From: Methylophilus sp. 14
GTDB taxonomy: Bacteria > Pseudomonadota > Gammaproteobacteria > Burkholderiales > Methylophilaceae
Direction: 5' to 3'
Length of the DNA stretch: 64,000 nt
Assembly (NCBI RefSeq): GCF_015354345.1
Contig: NZ_JADKYS010000001.1
Location: 930,001-994,000, forward strand
In this document: piece after piece, positions 1-9,158 of the stretch
How positions within the stretch are numbered: the first letter of the stretch is position 1
Layout: the number at the start of each line of letters is the position of its first letter
Position numbers and translations under genes: made by a program
The notes under the pieces: model-generated
What the model was told of the DNA's origin: nothing
What the model saw: the letters and a program-made list of their open reading frames with translations, nothing else
Database searches by the model: none

Positions 1-2
1 CC

Positions 3-3000
3 AAGCGGCCGGATTTGAAAATCATCGTCACCTCTGCGACGATTGATGCGGATCGATTCTCTAACCATTTCAATGGTGCGCCGGTGATTGAAGTCTCTGG
101 CCGCACATATCCTGTTGAAATTCGTTACCGACCGCTGGGCAATAAAACCACCATGGTGGCGGTGGAGGTGCCGGTGGATGACGGTCTGGACGATATAGAC
201 CGTTTTGCGCAGGACCTCATGGGCATCAAGCGCAAGCCGCCGCGTACCGAAACACGCTGGCTGGAAGAAGATGACGAAGAAGAGGTGATGGAAGACGCCA
301 TCCTCGACACGGCCGAGGATTTGTTGCGTTTAGGCGATGGCGATATTCTGGTGTTCTTGCCTGGTGAGCGTGAAATCCGTGATACGGCCGACCATTTACG
401 TAAATATCAGGGCCGTTCGCCTAAGCTGAAGTCGATTGAGATTTTGCCGTTGTTTGCCCGGCTGAGCATTGAGGATCAGCAAAAGATTTTCCGCCCAGGC
501 GGCCAGCGCCGCATTGTGTTGGCGACTAACGTGGCAGAGACGTCGCTGACGGTGCCAGGCATTAAGTATGTGATTGATGCAGGCTTGGCGCGTGTGAATC
601 GCTACAGCCCGCGCGCCAAGGTCGAGCAGTTGCAGATTGAAAAAATCTCGCAAGCGGCTGCCAAGCAGCGGGCAGGGCGTTGTGGCCGGGTGTCTAACGG
701 CATTTGCGTACGCTTGTACTCAGAAGAAGATTTTAACCAGCGTCCGGCGTTTACCGATCCTGAAATTTTGCGCAGCTCGCTGGCCAGTGTGATTTTGCGC
801 ATGGCCGATTTGCGACTGGGCGATGTGGCCGAGTTCCCGTTTATTGAGGCGCCTTCGTCACGCCTGATTAGCGATGGCTACCAGTTGCTGCAAGAGTTGG
901 GCGCGGTGACCGAGCGCCGCGAAATCACCGAATTGGGTCGGCAAATGGCCCGTTTGCCGCTGGACCCACGCGTGGCGCGCATGATTATTGCGGCGAAAAA
1001 AGAAGGCTGTTTGCGCGAAATCCTTATTATCGCCAGTGTGCTCAGCATGCAGGACCCGCGCGAGCGGCCCATGGATAAACGCGAAGCGGCGGACAGCGCG
1101 CACGCCAAGTTCAAGGCGGATGACTCCGACTTTATGAGTTATCTCAAATTGTGGGAGTGGTACGAACAGGCGTTAAAAACCAAGAAATCCAACCGCGATT
1201 TGCTCAACCAGTGCCATCAAAACTTCCTGTCCTTTTTGCGCCTGAAGGAGTGGCGCGAGTTGCATGCGCAATTGCTGGATATGGTCGAGGAGATGGATTT
1301 TAAGCGCAGCGACAAAGAAGCCAGTTATGAGCAGGTGCATAGGGCTTTGCTGTCTGGTTTGCTGGGTAATATTGGCTTTAAAGACGGCGACAGCGAAACC
1401 TATGCTGGCGCGCGCGGCATTCGTTTTACTATCGCGCCGGGCTCAGCCCTGAAAAAAAATCGCCCTAAATGGGTGATGGCGGCCGAGCTGGTGGATACCA
1501 CCAAGTTGTATGCGCGTGTCGTTGCAAGAATTGACCCAGACTGGATAGAGCCGATTGCCAATGAAGGTGGCAGCCGTGACCTGACGCAAAGCGACTATAC
1601 CGACCCGCGCTGGGATAGAAAAACCGCGCAGGTGGTGGCCTGGGAGCGCGTGAGTTTGTATGGTCTGACCATTGTGCCCAAACGCCGTGTGCATTACGGG
1701 CCAATCAACCCGACCGAAGCACGCGAGATTTTTATCCGCGAAGCGCTGGCGAATATGGAGTTCGATACGCGCGCGCCATTTTTTGAAGCGAATCGCCGCT
1801 TGATCGCGGAAGTTGAGGCCTTGGAGCACAAGGCGCGTCGACAAGACGTGTTGGTGGATGAATACCAGTTATTTGTGTTTTACGACAAAGTGGTGCCGCC
1901 GATTGCCGAGCCTGGTCAGCAAACGCCTTACCGCATTTATAATGGCGCCGCGTTTGAAAAATGGCGCCAGGATGCAGAAAGAATCAATCCGAAAGTGCTG
2001 CATCTGACGCGCGAGTCGCTGATGCGTCACGGTGCCAGCGCCATTACCGAGGTACAGTTTCCTGAGCAAATGACCATCGATGGCGAGACAGTGCCGCTCA
2101 AATACCGTTTCGAGCCTGGTCATGTGCTGGATGGCGTGACGGCGACGATTCCGTTAGCTTTGCTGAACCAGTTGGATGCCACGGTAACCGAGTGGCTGGT
2201 GCCTGGCATGGTGCGTGACAAGGTGACCGCGCTGATTAAAGCCTTGCCTAAAACTTTGCGCCGCGTCTGTGTGCCAGTGCCGGAGTTTGTGACGGGTTTT
2301 CTTGAGTGGGCGGAACAACAACCTGGCTCGTCATTCCCGCGCAGGCGGGAATCCAGTCAAGGTGATCACGTGGATGCTGGCCTGGATTCCCGCCTGCGCG
2401 GGAATGACGGGATGATTTTGATGTTGGCTGAGTTTATTAAGCACAAAACCGGCCTGAAATTAAATCCAGAAGAATTCGACCTGGCAGGCCTGGACCCGCA
2501 TCACCTCATGAATTTTAGTGTAGTCGATGAAAAAGGTCGCGAATTGGGCATGGGCCGTGACTGGCACCTGCTCAAGAAGCAACTTGGCTCGGCTGCCCAG
2601 TTGACCTTTAGAACCGGATCACCGGGCATTGAGAAGTCTGGCCTCAAACAATGGGATTTTGGCGATTTGCCAGAAACGCTGACGTTTAGCAAAGATGGCC
2701 GCCAACTCACAGGTTACCCGGGGCTTGAAGACAATGGTGATAGCGTCGCTATCAAACTGTTTGATACGGCAGAAGTTGCGGCCGCTTCGCACCGCAAAGG
2801 CGTGTGTCGATTAATGCGTTTTGAGCTCAAAGAGCAAATCAAGCAGCTCGAAAAAGGCTTGCCTGGCTTTAACCAGTATGCCTTGTTATTGCGCGCCATC
2901 ATGAACCCGGATCAACTGCGCGAAGACATGCTGCAAGCCATTGCCGACCGTGCGTTTATTGCCGAGGATGAGTTGCCACGTACCAATGCGGCTTTTATGC

Positions 3001-3497
3001 AGCTCAAGGCACGCGCCCGCACGCGCTTGCCTGCCGTCACCGAGGCCTTGACGCGACAGGCACAACTGATTGCCAATGAGTATCAAACGCTGGCGACACA
3101 GTTGCAAAAAATGACACCGGTGACGCAAAAAATCAAACGGGAATGTGAGCAGCAATTGCAAGGCATGCTTTATCACGGTTTTTTCAGCCAGACGCCATGG
3201 GAGCAATTACCGCATCTGCCGCGATACCTCAAGGCGATTAAAATGCGCATCGATAAATATCCAACCAGCATAGAGCGTGATGGCCGCCATGCACAAGCGC
3301 TGGCGCAGCTCGAGCAGCGTTGGCAACAAAAGGTAGAGCAGTTGCGTAAGGCGCATCTACCTGTAACCAACCCGTTACAAGACTTTACGTGGCAGTTGCA
3401 AGAGTTGCGTGTATCATTATTTGCGCAGGAATTAAGAACCCCTTATCCTGTCTCAATCAAACGTCTTGAAAAACTCTGGCTAGAAATACAATCGTGA
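3..3497 (+). CDS. hrpA: ATP-dependent RNA helicase HrpA (5' end outside window)
   Basis: DEAH-box RNA helicase acting on RNA and stalled ribosomes. The window starts just after the DEAH box: the reading frame is open from base 3 and reaches helicase motif III (TSATID) at once. Motif VI, QRAGRCGR, lies near base 663. Helicase C-terminal and HA2 regions follow, then a long C-terminal region typical of bacterial HrpA (DUF3418 type), to a TGA at 3497. About 1,160 residues are visible, so the full protein should have the usual ~1,300. Odd: an 81-bp perfect palindromic repeat (2329-2409) lies inside the gene and is translated in frame, adding the arginine-rich segment FPRRRESS...LRGNDG. Family assignment is secure; the effect of the insertion is unknown. 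Confidence 0.95.
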   Translation, partial: KRPDLKIIVTSATIDADRFSNHFNGAPVIEVSGRTYPVEIRYRPLGNKTTMVAVEVPVDDGLDDIDRFAQDLMGIKRKPPRTETRWLEEDDEEEVMEDAILDTAEDLLRLGDGDILVFLPGEREIRDTADHLRKYQGRSPKLKSIEILPLFARLSIEDQQKIFRPGGQRRIVLATNVAETSLTVPGIKYVIDAGLARVNRYSPRAKVEQLQIEKISQAAAKQRAGRCGRVSNGICVRLYSEEDFNQRPAFTDPEILRSSLASVILRMADLRLGDVAEFPFIEAPSSRLISDGYQLLQELGAVTERREITELGRQMARLPLDPRVARMIIAAKKEGCLREILIIASVLSMQDPRERPMDKREAADSAHAKFKADDSDFMSYLKLWEWYEQALKTKKSNRDLLNQCHQNFLSFLRLKEWRELHAQLLDMVEEMDFKRSDKEASYEQVHRALLSGLLGNIGFKDGDSETYAGARGIRFTIAPGSALKKNRPKWVMAAELVDTTKLYARVVARIDPDWIEPIANEGGSRDLTQSDYTDPRWDRKTAQVVAWERVSLYGLTIVPKRRVHYGPINPTEAREIFIREALANMEFDTRAPFFEANRRLIAEVEALEHKARRQDVLVDEYQLFVFYDKVVPPIAEPGQQTPYRIYNGAAFEKWRQDAERINPKVLHLTRESLMRHGASAITEVQFPEQMTIDGETVPLKYRFEPGHVLDGVTATIPLALLNQLDATVTEWLVPGMVRDKVTALIKALPKTLRRVCVPVPEFVTGFLEWAEQQPGSSFPRRRESSQGDHVDAGLDSRLRGNDGMILMLAEFIKHKTGLKLNPEEFDLAGLDPHHLMNFSVVDEKGRELGMGRDWHLLKKQLGSAAQLTFRTGSPGIEKSGLKQWDFGDLPETLTFSKDGRQLTGYPGLEDNGDSVAIKLFDTAEVAAASHRKGVCRLMRFELKEQIKQLEKGLPGFNQYALLLRAIMNPDQLREDMLQAIADRAFIAEDELPRTNAAFMQLKARARTRLPAVTEALTRQAQLIANEYQTLATQLQKMTPVTQKIKRECEQQLQGMLYHGFFSQTPWEQLPHLPRYLKAIKMRIDKYPTSIERDGRHAQALAQLEQRWQQKVEQLRKAHLPVTNPLQDFTWQLQELRVSLFAQELRTPYPVSIKRLEKLWLEIQS
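2329..2409. repeat. Palindromic repeat inserted in frame in hrpA
   Basis: Two perfect 28-bp inverted arms (2329-2356 and 2382-2409) flank a 25-bp loop. The arms begin CGTCATTCCCGCGCAGG and end GGAATCCAG. Total length is 81 bp, exactly 27 codons, with no stop in the hrpA frame. The ATTCCCGC...GCGGGAAT core resembles the short dispersed palindromes of many proteobacteria that give SFPRRRES-type tails when they fall in genes. No second copy is visible in this window. Confidence 0.9.
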
Positions 3498-3533
3498 TGC
3501 GTAACATCCGCTCATTTGTGATTAATTCTGTTG

Positions 3534-4448
3534 ATGCAGCCTTCTCCTTTTGAACCCTTTAGTACGCCAAACTGGCTAAAGCCCAAGCAACGCGACCGCG
3601 TGTTGCATATCCCGGCACGCCTGATGTGGGCGGTACTGCTATCGCTACTGTTTCATGCGATTCTGTTCTGGGGATTTTTACTCGACTTGCTCAAGCCGCT
3701 CGAAGAGCCCGCGCAAGAGCCGTTGAATATTGTGCTGGATCTCGGCGTACCTGCGCCGAAAACGCCTAAAGTGTCTCCACCGCCAGAAATGCCGCCGGAG
3801 CCACCCCCTCAGCCGCAACCTAGGCCGAAGCCACAACCTAAAGCTGAGCCAAAACTACCGAAAAAGGTCATTCAATCGCAACGGCCAGATAGCCCGTTTA
3901 AATTGCCCGAGCCTAAGCCGCAAAACCGGCCTGAGCCAACACCGCCTATGCCACCGCCACCGGTGGAAGATTTTTCCAACTTTATCAAGCGTAGGCAGTC
4001 GGATCGTAACTCAGATGAAATGGCTGCCAAGCAGATCAACGATGCCGCCGCTGCCGCTGAGCGTGGCCCGTCAGAAGACGAGCGCCGCACCAAAAACATC
4101 ATGAACAACCTTAAGTTTGGCACTAACGGTTTGTTCCAGATTCGGCGCATGGACCCGTTTACTGCCACCTTCAGCTTTAAAGGCTGGGTCAATGACTACA
4201 CCTCGGCCAATACGCAGTATTTCGATGTTGAAGCACGTAATGGCGAGGATATTCGCCTGGTGATGATGCGCCGTATGATTGCGATTATCCGCGAGCATTA
4301 CAACGGTGATTTTGACTGGATATCCAACCGCTTGGGGCGCACGGTATCACTGTCTGCACGGCCTGCAGACAATGCGTTCCTTGAAGACTTCTTAATGAAG
4401 GAATTCTTCGGGCCCAATTATAAAAACCTGGATGTGTACGGGCGCTAG
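3534..4448 (+). CDS. TonB-like proline-rich membrane-anchored protein
   Basis: Protein of about 304 residues. A cytoplasmic N-terminus is followed by one membrane helix (about residues 33-54), then a Pro/Lys/Glu-rich stretch (about residues 75-150, many PEP, PKP and PPP motifs) as in TonB and TolA proteins that span the periplasm. The C-terminal domain of about 110 residues is not a TonB C-terminal domain that I can recognise. ATG 3534 is preferred over the TTG three bases upstream. It follows hrpA by 36 bp and ends near the start of the sensor kinase, so cotranscription is possible. No ExbB/ExbD is nearby. A role in energy transduction or envelope scaffolding is inference only. Confidence 0.6.
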   Translation: MQPSPFEPFSTPNWLKPKQRDRVLHIPARLMWAVLLSLLFHAILFWGFLLDLLKPLEEPAQEPLNIVLDLGVPAPKTPKVSPPPEMPPEPPPQPQPRPKPQPKAEPKLPKKVIQSQRPDSPFKLPEPKPQNRPEPTPPMPPPPVEDFSNFIKRRQSDRNSDEMAAKQINDAAAAAERGPSEDERRTKNIMNNLKFGTNGLFQIRRMDPFTATFSFKGWVNDYTSANTQYFDVEARNGEDIRLVMMRRMIAIIREHYNGDFDWISNRLGRTVSLSARPADNAFLEDFLMKEFFGPNYKNLDVYGR

Positions 4449-4461
4449 CCAGCGCGCAACG

Positions 4462-5979
4462 ATGATGCCAGGCGACTTCGATCATCCGCTGTTGACGAAA
4501 CGGCCACCTTGGCAAAGTTATTTAGTCCTGATGGCTAGCCTGGCCTTGGTTTCAGGCATGGGCGTGCATTATTTTGCTGCACTGGGTGTGGCTGTCATTA
4601 CGCTGCTTTACCTGTTGTGTGTGCTGTGGGCGGCTTATTTCCTGCGTTTCTCTCACGCCTTGCTGACAGCGATCGTCGCTGTTTTACTCATCAATTACTT
4701 TTTTATCGAGCCGCGTTATACCTTTTGGATCGCCAGCCTGCAATCCTGGCTGATGTTATCGGTGTTTGCTGCGCTGGCCTTGATGGTGAGCCGTGCCATG
4801 CAGCAACTCAAGCAGCAGCGGCAGCAGGCGCAACAATCAGCGTTACAGTCACGTTTTTTCCAGTCATTGGCCGAGTTGCTGGCCATGCAAGCCAGTGTGG
4901 AGGACTTGTTGCAGGCTGCCTGCCAGCATGTGCAGGACGTGTTCGGTTGGCAGGTGAGCGTAGTGCAACTGTCCGATACCGGTGCATTAAGCTGTTTGGC
5001 GGGGGTGCCGATACCCGCACTGGAAGCCTCCAGTGTGCAATGGGCGCTGGATTATCAGCGCGCCATCGGGGCGGGCACTGCAGACTGGCCTGAACTGGAT
5101 ATTTGCCTGCTGCCGTTTGGCTTTCCACAACGTGAAGTGCTGGTGGTTGCTCGCCATGCCACGCCTGACCTGCATTTTTTACGTCTGCTGACGCATCAAA
5201 TTGCACAGGCGGCGATAAAGCTACGCCAACAAATCGCCCTGGCTGAGGCCGCACGCGATGCCAGTGAAGCCAATTTCAAAAAGACACTGCTCACCGCGTT
5301 ATCACACGATATGCGTACACCGCTCACCGCCATCCTCGGCGCAGTCAATGTGCTGGCAGATACACAGATTGCGCTGGCGCCAGCGCAGTCCGCACAGTTA
5401 TTGCAAAGCATACAAGCCGAAGCCAGCTATCTGACACAGGCCACAGAGAATATCCTGACCCTGGTGAAGCTGGAGGCGGGCGCCAGCAGTTTGCATCTGG
5501 ACTGGGAGTCGCCACAAGAAATCATGCAGCATGTTGCACAGCGTTATTTACAACGTACACCTGCGGTGCCGTTGAAGATCACTTTTCCGGAGTTGGATGC
5601 AGCGCAAGAAGTCCTGTTTAAAGCCGATGCGGTATTGGTGGCGCATGCGCTGGCCAACCTGATTGATAACGCCTTGCAATGGCGTGAGCCGGGCACCGCC
5701 ATTGAAATCGACATGCATATTGCATCCTCTTCGTTGGCATTGTCTGTGCGTAATCAGGGGCCTGGCTTCCCACCAGGTTTTGTGATCTCTGCGTTTGAGT
5801 CAGCCAAGCCTGCTGCTGCAGGCACGCGTGGTTTTGGGCTGGGGTTATCCATTGTGGATACTGTGATGCAACTACATGGCGGGCAAGTAGAGATAGGCAC
5901 CAGTGCCGACCAGCGCACCGAGGTGCGCCTGCTGTTTCCCTTTGTTTATGCCGCAGACTTAATCAAGGCCGATACATGA
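4462..5979 (+). CDS. KdpD-like sensor histidine kinase without the Usp/KdpD N-terminal domain
   Basis: Inner-membrane sensor kinase. Four closely spaced hydrophobic segments (about residues 15-110; a DUF4118-type KdpD membrane module) lead into a Gln-rich linker and a GAF-like region. The HisKA domain follows, with phospho-acceptor His in LSHDMRTPLTAIL, then an HATPase with N box NLIDNAL and G box GFGLGLSIV. It lacks the ~400-residue cytoplasmic KdpD/UspA region of full-length KdpD. ATG 4462 is chosen over an upstream GTG at 4432 that would overlap the previous gene. It overlaps the response regulator by 4 bp. No kdpFABC is visible; the nearest K+ gene is kup, so a role in K+ control is inferred from family and neighbours. 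Confidence 0.85.
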   Translation: MMPGDFDHPLLTKRPPWQSYLVLMASLALVSGMGVHYFAALGVAVITLLYLLCVLWAAYFLRFSHALLTAIVAVLLINYFFIEPRYTFWIASLQSWLMLSVFAALALMVSRAMQQLKQQRQQAQQSALQSRFFQSLAELLAMQASVEDLLQAACQHVQDVFGWQVSVVQLSDTGALSCLAGVPIPALEASSVQWALDYQRAIGAGTADWPELDICLLPFGFPQREVLVVARHATPDLHFLRLLTHQIAQAAIKLRQQIALAEAARDASEANFKKTLLTALSHDMRTPLTAILGAVNVLADTQIALAPAQSAQLLQSIQAEASYLTQATENILTLVKLEAGASSLHLDWESPQEIMQHVAQRYLQRTPAVPLKITFPELDAAQEVLFKADAVLVAHALANLIDNALQWREPGTAIEIDMHIASSSLALSVRNQGPGFPPGFVISAFESAKPAAAGTRGFGLGLSIVDTVMQLHGGQVEIGTSADQRTEVRLLFPFVYAADLIKADT

Positions 5980-6650
5980 GCGAGCAGGCGACCCTATTAT
6001 TGGTAGAAGACGACCCCGGCGTATATCAGTTTTTATTACCCGCGTTGTCGGCGCACGGCTACCGCGTGCAACATGCGCGTGACCTGGCGCAGGCGCGCGA
6101 GGCCACTGGTTTTGCCATGGTGATTCTCGATTTAGGCTTGCCGGACGGGCAGGGCGAGCAGTTTATCCCGCATCTGCGCAGTTATTCCGATGTGCCTATC
6201 CTGGTATTGTCGGCGCGCCAGGATGAGCTGGATAAAGTGCATTGCCTGAATCTGGGCGCTGATGATTACCTGATGAAACCATTTGGTTTGCAGGAACTGC
6301 TGGCCAGGGTGCAGGTGGCTTTGCGGCGCACTGCCATTATGCAGATGCGCGACCACGTTTATCAACATCAGGCATTAGTCATTAACCGCGCCAGCGGCAT
6401 GGTGACCAAACATGGCGAACCCTTGCATTTAAGCCCGATTGAGCACGCTTTGCTCATGTTGCTGGCCAGCAAGCCCGGCACTATTTTTACCCATAGCCAG
6501 TTGCTGGCGCAGGTGTGGGGGCCGGATTATATCGACGACACGCATTACCTGCGTATCCACATTGGCCGTTTACGCGCCAAGCTGGAAGATCAGCCCGCCA
6601 CGCCGCAAACCTTGCTCACCGAGCTGGGTATCGGTTACCGCCTTGCCTAG
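5976..6650 (+). CDS. kdpE: KdpE-like OmpR-family response regulator
   Basis: 224-residue transcription factor with a receiver domain (LVEDD near the N-terminus, phospho-acceptor Asp in VILDLGLPDG, Lys in LMKPFG) and a C-terminal winged helix (LSPIEHALLMLL...HYLRIHIGRLRAKLE). That C-terminal pattern is typical of KdpE. It starts inside the kinase stop codon (ATGA overlap), so the two are translationally coupled partners. kup begins 77 bp downstream on the same strand, making it a plausible target. OmpR class is certain; the KdpE name rests on similarity and the KdpD-like partner. Confidence 0.88.
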   Translation: MSEQATLLLVEDDPGVYQFLLPALSAHGYRVQHARDLAQAREATGFAMVILDLGLPDGQGEQFIPHLRSYSDVPILVLSARQDELDKVHCLNLGADDYLMKPFGLQELLARVQVALRRTAIMQMRDHVYQHQALVINRASGMVTKHGEPLHLSPIEHALLMLLASKPGTIFTHSQLLAQVWGPDYIDDTHYLRIHIGRLRAKLEDQPATPQTLLTELGIGYRLA

Positions 6651-6727
6651 TCCTTAAAACGTTGTTTATGCGATTGATATACCGTTAGTCGCACACTGCC
6701 TCCATCAATCAACCACAAGGGGATGTG

Positions 6728-8608
6728 ATGGACAATCTTTCCATACGAAAAAGCAGTTTGGCAGCACTGGCGTTAGGGGCAATAGGCGTGGTGTACGGTG
6801 ATATAGGCACCAGCCCGCTGTATACCATACAAGTGATTTTTAGCGAGAGCACGGGCGTGCCGCTTAACCAGGCCAATATCCTGGGCGCGATCTCGTGTAT
6901 TTTCTGGCTGCTGATGTTTGTAGTGACATTTAAATATGTGCTGCTGGTGCTACGTGCGAACAACAAAGGCGAAGGCGGAGTCATGGCCTTGCTGGCGCTG
7001 GCGGTCTCCAGTTTGCGCCCGCAAGATAAGCGCGCCAGTGGGTTGCTACTATTAGGTGTGCTCGGCGCCGCTTTGTTTTATGGCGATAGTGTGCTTACGC
7101 CCGCCATTTCGGTGCTGTCTGCGGTAGAGGGCTTGCAAGTCGCTTCGCCCGCACTGGCGGCGCAAGTGTTGCCGATTACCATCGCTATCCTCATCGGCCT
7201 GTTCTGGTTTCAACGCCATGGCACGCATGCCGTCGGCCGTTTCTTTGGCCCTATCGTCATTGTCTGGTTCCTGGCGCTGGCGACCATCGGCGTGCATCAA
7301 ATTGCGCAAGCGCCAGAAGTATTACAGGCGCTGCATCCGCAACATGCCTGGCAGTTTTTGCAAGCGCGTGGTGCCGGTGTGTTTATCGCCATTGGTGCCA
7401 TCTTGCTGGCAGTGACAGGGGCTGAGGCTTTGTATGCTGACATGGGCCATTTTGGCCGCCCGGCCATACAACTCGCCTGGCTGGGACTGGTGTTTCCCTG
7501 TCTGGCTTTAAATTACCTGGGGCAGGGCGCCTTGTTGCTGCAACACCCTGAGGCGGTCAGCAATCCGTTCTACCTGTCTTTCCCGCAACCATTGCTGATT
7601 CCTGCCGTGATCCTTGCGACATTGGCCACCATTATTGCCTCGCAAGCGGTGATTTCCGGCGCCTTTTCCATGACGCGGCAGGCGATTCAATTAGGCTTTT
7701 TGCCACGCATGCGCATCATTCATACCTCGGCCAGTGAGTCCGGCCAGATTTACATCCCAGCAGTGAATTGGGCGCTGTTGCTGGCTGTGATTATCGTCTG
7801 TCTGGCTTTTCAAAGTTCGTCAGCGCTGGCCTCAGCGTATGGTATTGCCGTCACTGGCACCATGCTTATTACGACGATCTTGCTGTTTGTGGTGATGCGT
7901 CATCGCTGGCAGTTTCCGGCCTGGTTGGTCTGGGTGTTGACCGCTACTTTAGGCACGGTGGACGCCGTATTGCTGAGCTCGGCCTCCATGAAATTTATGC
8001 AAGGCGGCTGGTTTCCCATCGCGCTCAGTGTGTTGCTTATTGTGCTGATGACTACCTGGAAAAAGGGCCGTTATACCTTACTGAACGGCATTGCCGAGAA
8101 CGACCCCAAGTTGGAACCATTGCTCGCTACGCTAGCCAGCAGCACATTGCCGCACGTGCAGAGAACGGCGGTGTATATGGTGTCTAATCTGGACACCGTA
8201 CCGCAGGCCTTGATGCATAATCTCAAGCATAACCAGGTGCTGCATCAGCGTAACCTGTTTGTGAATGTGTCGTTTGAAGACGTGCCCTTTATGAATACCG
8301 CTGAGCGCGTGACTGCCAAACGCCTGGCCGATGGTTTCTGGCAAGTGCAGTTGCGTTATGGCTTTATGCAGCATGCCGATATTCCGCAAGCCTTGCTGCA
8401 ACTCAATCTGGATGGCGAAAAACTGGATCCGTTTACCAACTCCTACTTTTTGAGTCGCGATATTATTGTGCCAGACGTCGGGGGTGCCATGCCGCGCTGG
8501 CGTGACCAGCTGTTTTCAGTCATGTCACGCAATGCCAGCAGCGCCGTGGAGTACTTTAATATCCCAGCCAATAGCGTTATTGAGTTAGGTAGCCGGGTAC
8601 AGCTTTAA
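6728..8608 (+). CDS. kup: Low-affinity potassium transporter Kup
   Basis: About 626 residues, the normal Kup length. Opens with the family signature GAIGVVYGDIGTSPLYT, followed by about 12 membrane helices (to about residue 455) and a C-terminal cytoplasmic domain. Imports K+ with protons through the inner membrane. ATG 6728 with an AAGGGGA ribosome-binding site is preferred over GTG 6725. Probably transcribed alone or with the kinase/regulator pair upstream; two hairpins (8619-8675) follow. Confidence 0.95.
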   Translation: MDNLSIRKSSLAALALGAIGVVYGDIGTSPLYTIQVIFSESTGVPLNQANILGAISCIFWLLMFVVTFKYVLLVLRANNKGEGGVMALLALAVSSLRPQDKRASGLLLLGVLGAALFYGDSVLTPAISVLSAVEGLQVASPALAAQVLPITIAILIGLFWFQRHGTHAVGRFFGPIVIVWFLALATIGVHQIAQAPEVLQALHPQHAWQFLQARGAGVFIAIGAILLAVTGAEALYADMGHFGRPAIQLAWLGLVFPCLALNYLGQGALLLQHPEAVSNPFYLSFPQPLLIPAVILATLATIIASQAVISGAFSMTRQAIQLGFLPRMRIIHTSASESGQIYIPAVNWALLLAVIIVCLAFQSSSALASAYGIAVTGTMLITTILLFVVMRHRWQFPAWLVWVLTATLGTVDAVLLSSASMKFMQGGWFPIALSVLLIVLMTTWKKGRYTLLNGIAENDPKLEPLLATLASSTLPHVQRTAVYMVSNLDTVPQALMHNLKHNQVLHQRNLFVNVSFEDVPFMNTAERVTAKRLADGFWQVQLRYGFMQHADIPQALLQLNLDGEKLDPFTNSYFLSRDIIVPDVGGAMPRWRDQLFSVMSRNASSAVEYFNIPANSVIELGSRVQL

Positions 8609-8618
8609 TCAGTCTTTT

Positions 8619-8675
8619 GCAGCCACCTTTGCGTGGTGGCTGCAACTAAAAAAAGCCCCAGTGATGGGGCTTTTT
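8619..8675 (+). terminator. Double hairpin terminator after kup
   Basis: First hairpin GCAGCCACC/GGTGGCTGC (8619-8643) without a T tract. Second hairpin AAAAAGCCCCA/TGGGGCTTTTT (8649-8675) with a U tract on + and an A tract that also serves the converging EF-hand gene on -. Confidence 0.8.
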
Positions 8676-8682
8676 GGTTGGT

Positions 8683-9000
8683 TTAAGTTTTGTGGCTACG
8701 GGTCGCAGGCTGTTCATGTAGCAATTTATACACCTGCTCAATTTCCTTTTGTTCTGCCGTATCCAGCACACCGTCCTGATTAGCATCCATGTGCTCAAAG
8801 GTTTTTTTCTGGTGCGTCGTATCCCCTTGCAAATACTCCTGCAACGAAATCACGCCATCTGAATTTTCATCCAAATAACTGATGCTGTAATTCGCTGGTA
8901 TGTTGTGGCAATCCGGCATCGCCGTGTGCTCATCGGCATGTGATTGTTGATACAGCGAAGGCAGCAAAAAAATCATAAAAGTAAATACTGGTATTTTCAT
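8683..9000 (-). CDS. Secreted EF-hand calcium-binding protein
   Basis: 105 residues. A signal peptide (about residues 1-22, cleavage near QQSHA) is followed by two EF-hand loops, DENSDGVISLQE and DANQDGVLDTAE, each with the D-x-[ND]-x-D-G spacing and a final Glu. Likely periplasmic Ca2+ binder or sensor; partner unknown. It converges on kup and shares its terminator. Two Cys (one in the signal-peptide-proximal part) are not arranged as a lipobox. Confidence 0.8.
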   Translation of the reverse strand: MKIPVFTFMIFLLPSLYQQSHADEHTAMPDCHNIPANYSISYLDENSDGVISLQEYLQGDTTHQKKTFEHMDANQDGVLDTAEQKEIEQVYKLLHEQPATRSHKT

Positions 9001-9113
9001 ATTAAATCACCCCGTCATCTCATCCCAAGTACGTAGCTGATAAGATTATCGCGATAGCTAACAGGTTCCACGCGAAGCAGGCTCTTTGCAAGATTTAATC
9101 TCTGCTGAAGACA

Positions 9114-9143
9114 ACAAAAAACCCGCACCAGGCGGGTTTTTGT
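9114..9143 (-). terminator. Terminator of the UPF0114 gene
   Basis: Hairpin AAAAACCCGC-ACCA-GGCGGGTTTTT, 15 bp beyond the stop codon at 9159, symmetrical and so probably active on both strands. Confidence 0.75.
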
Positions 9144-9158
9144 CACAGCTTGAATCTG

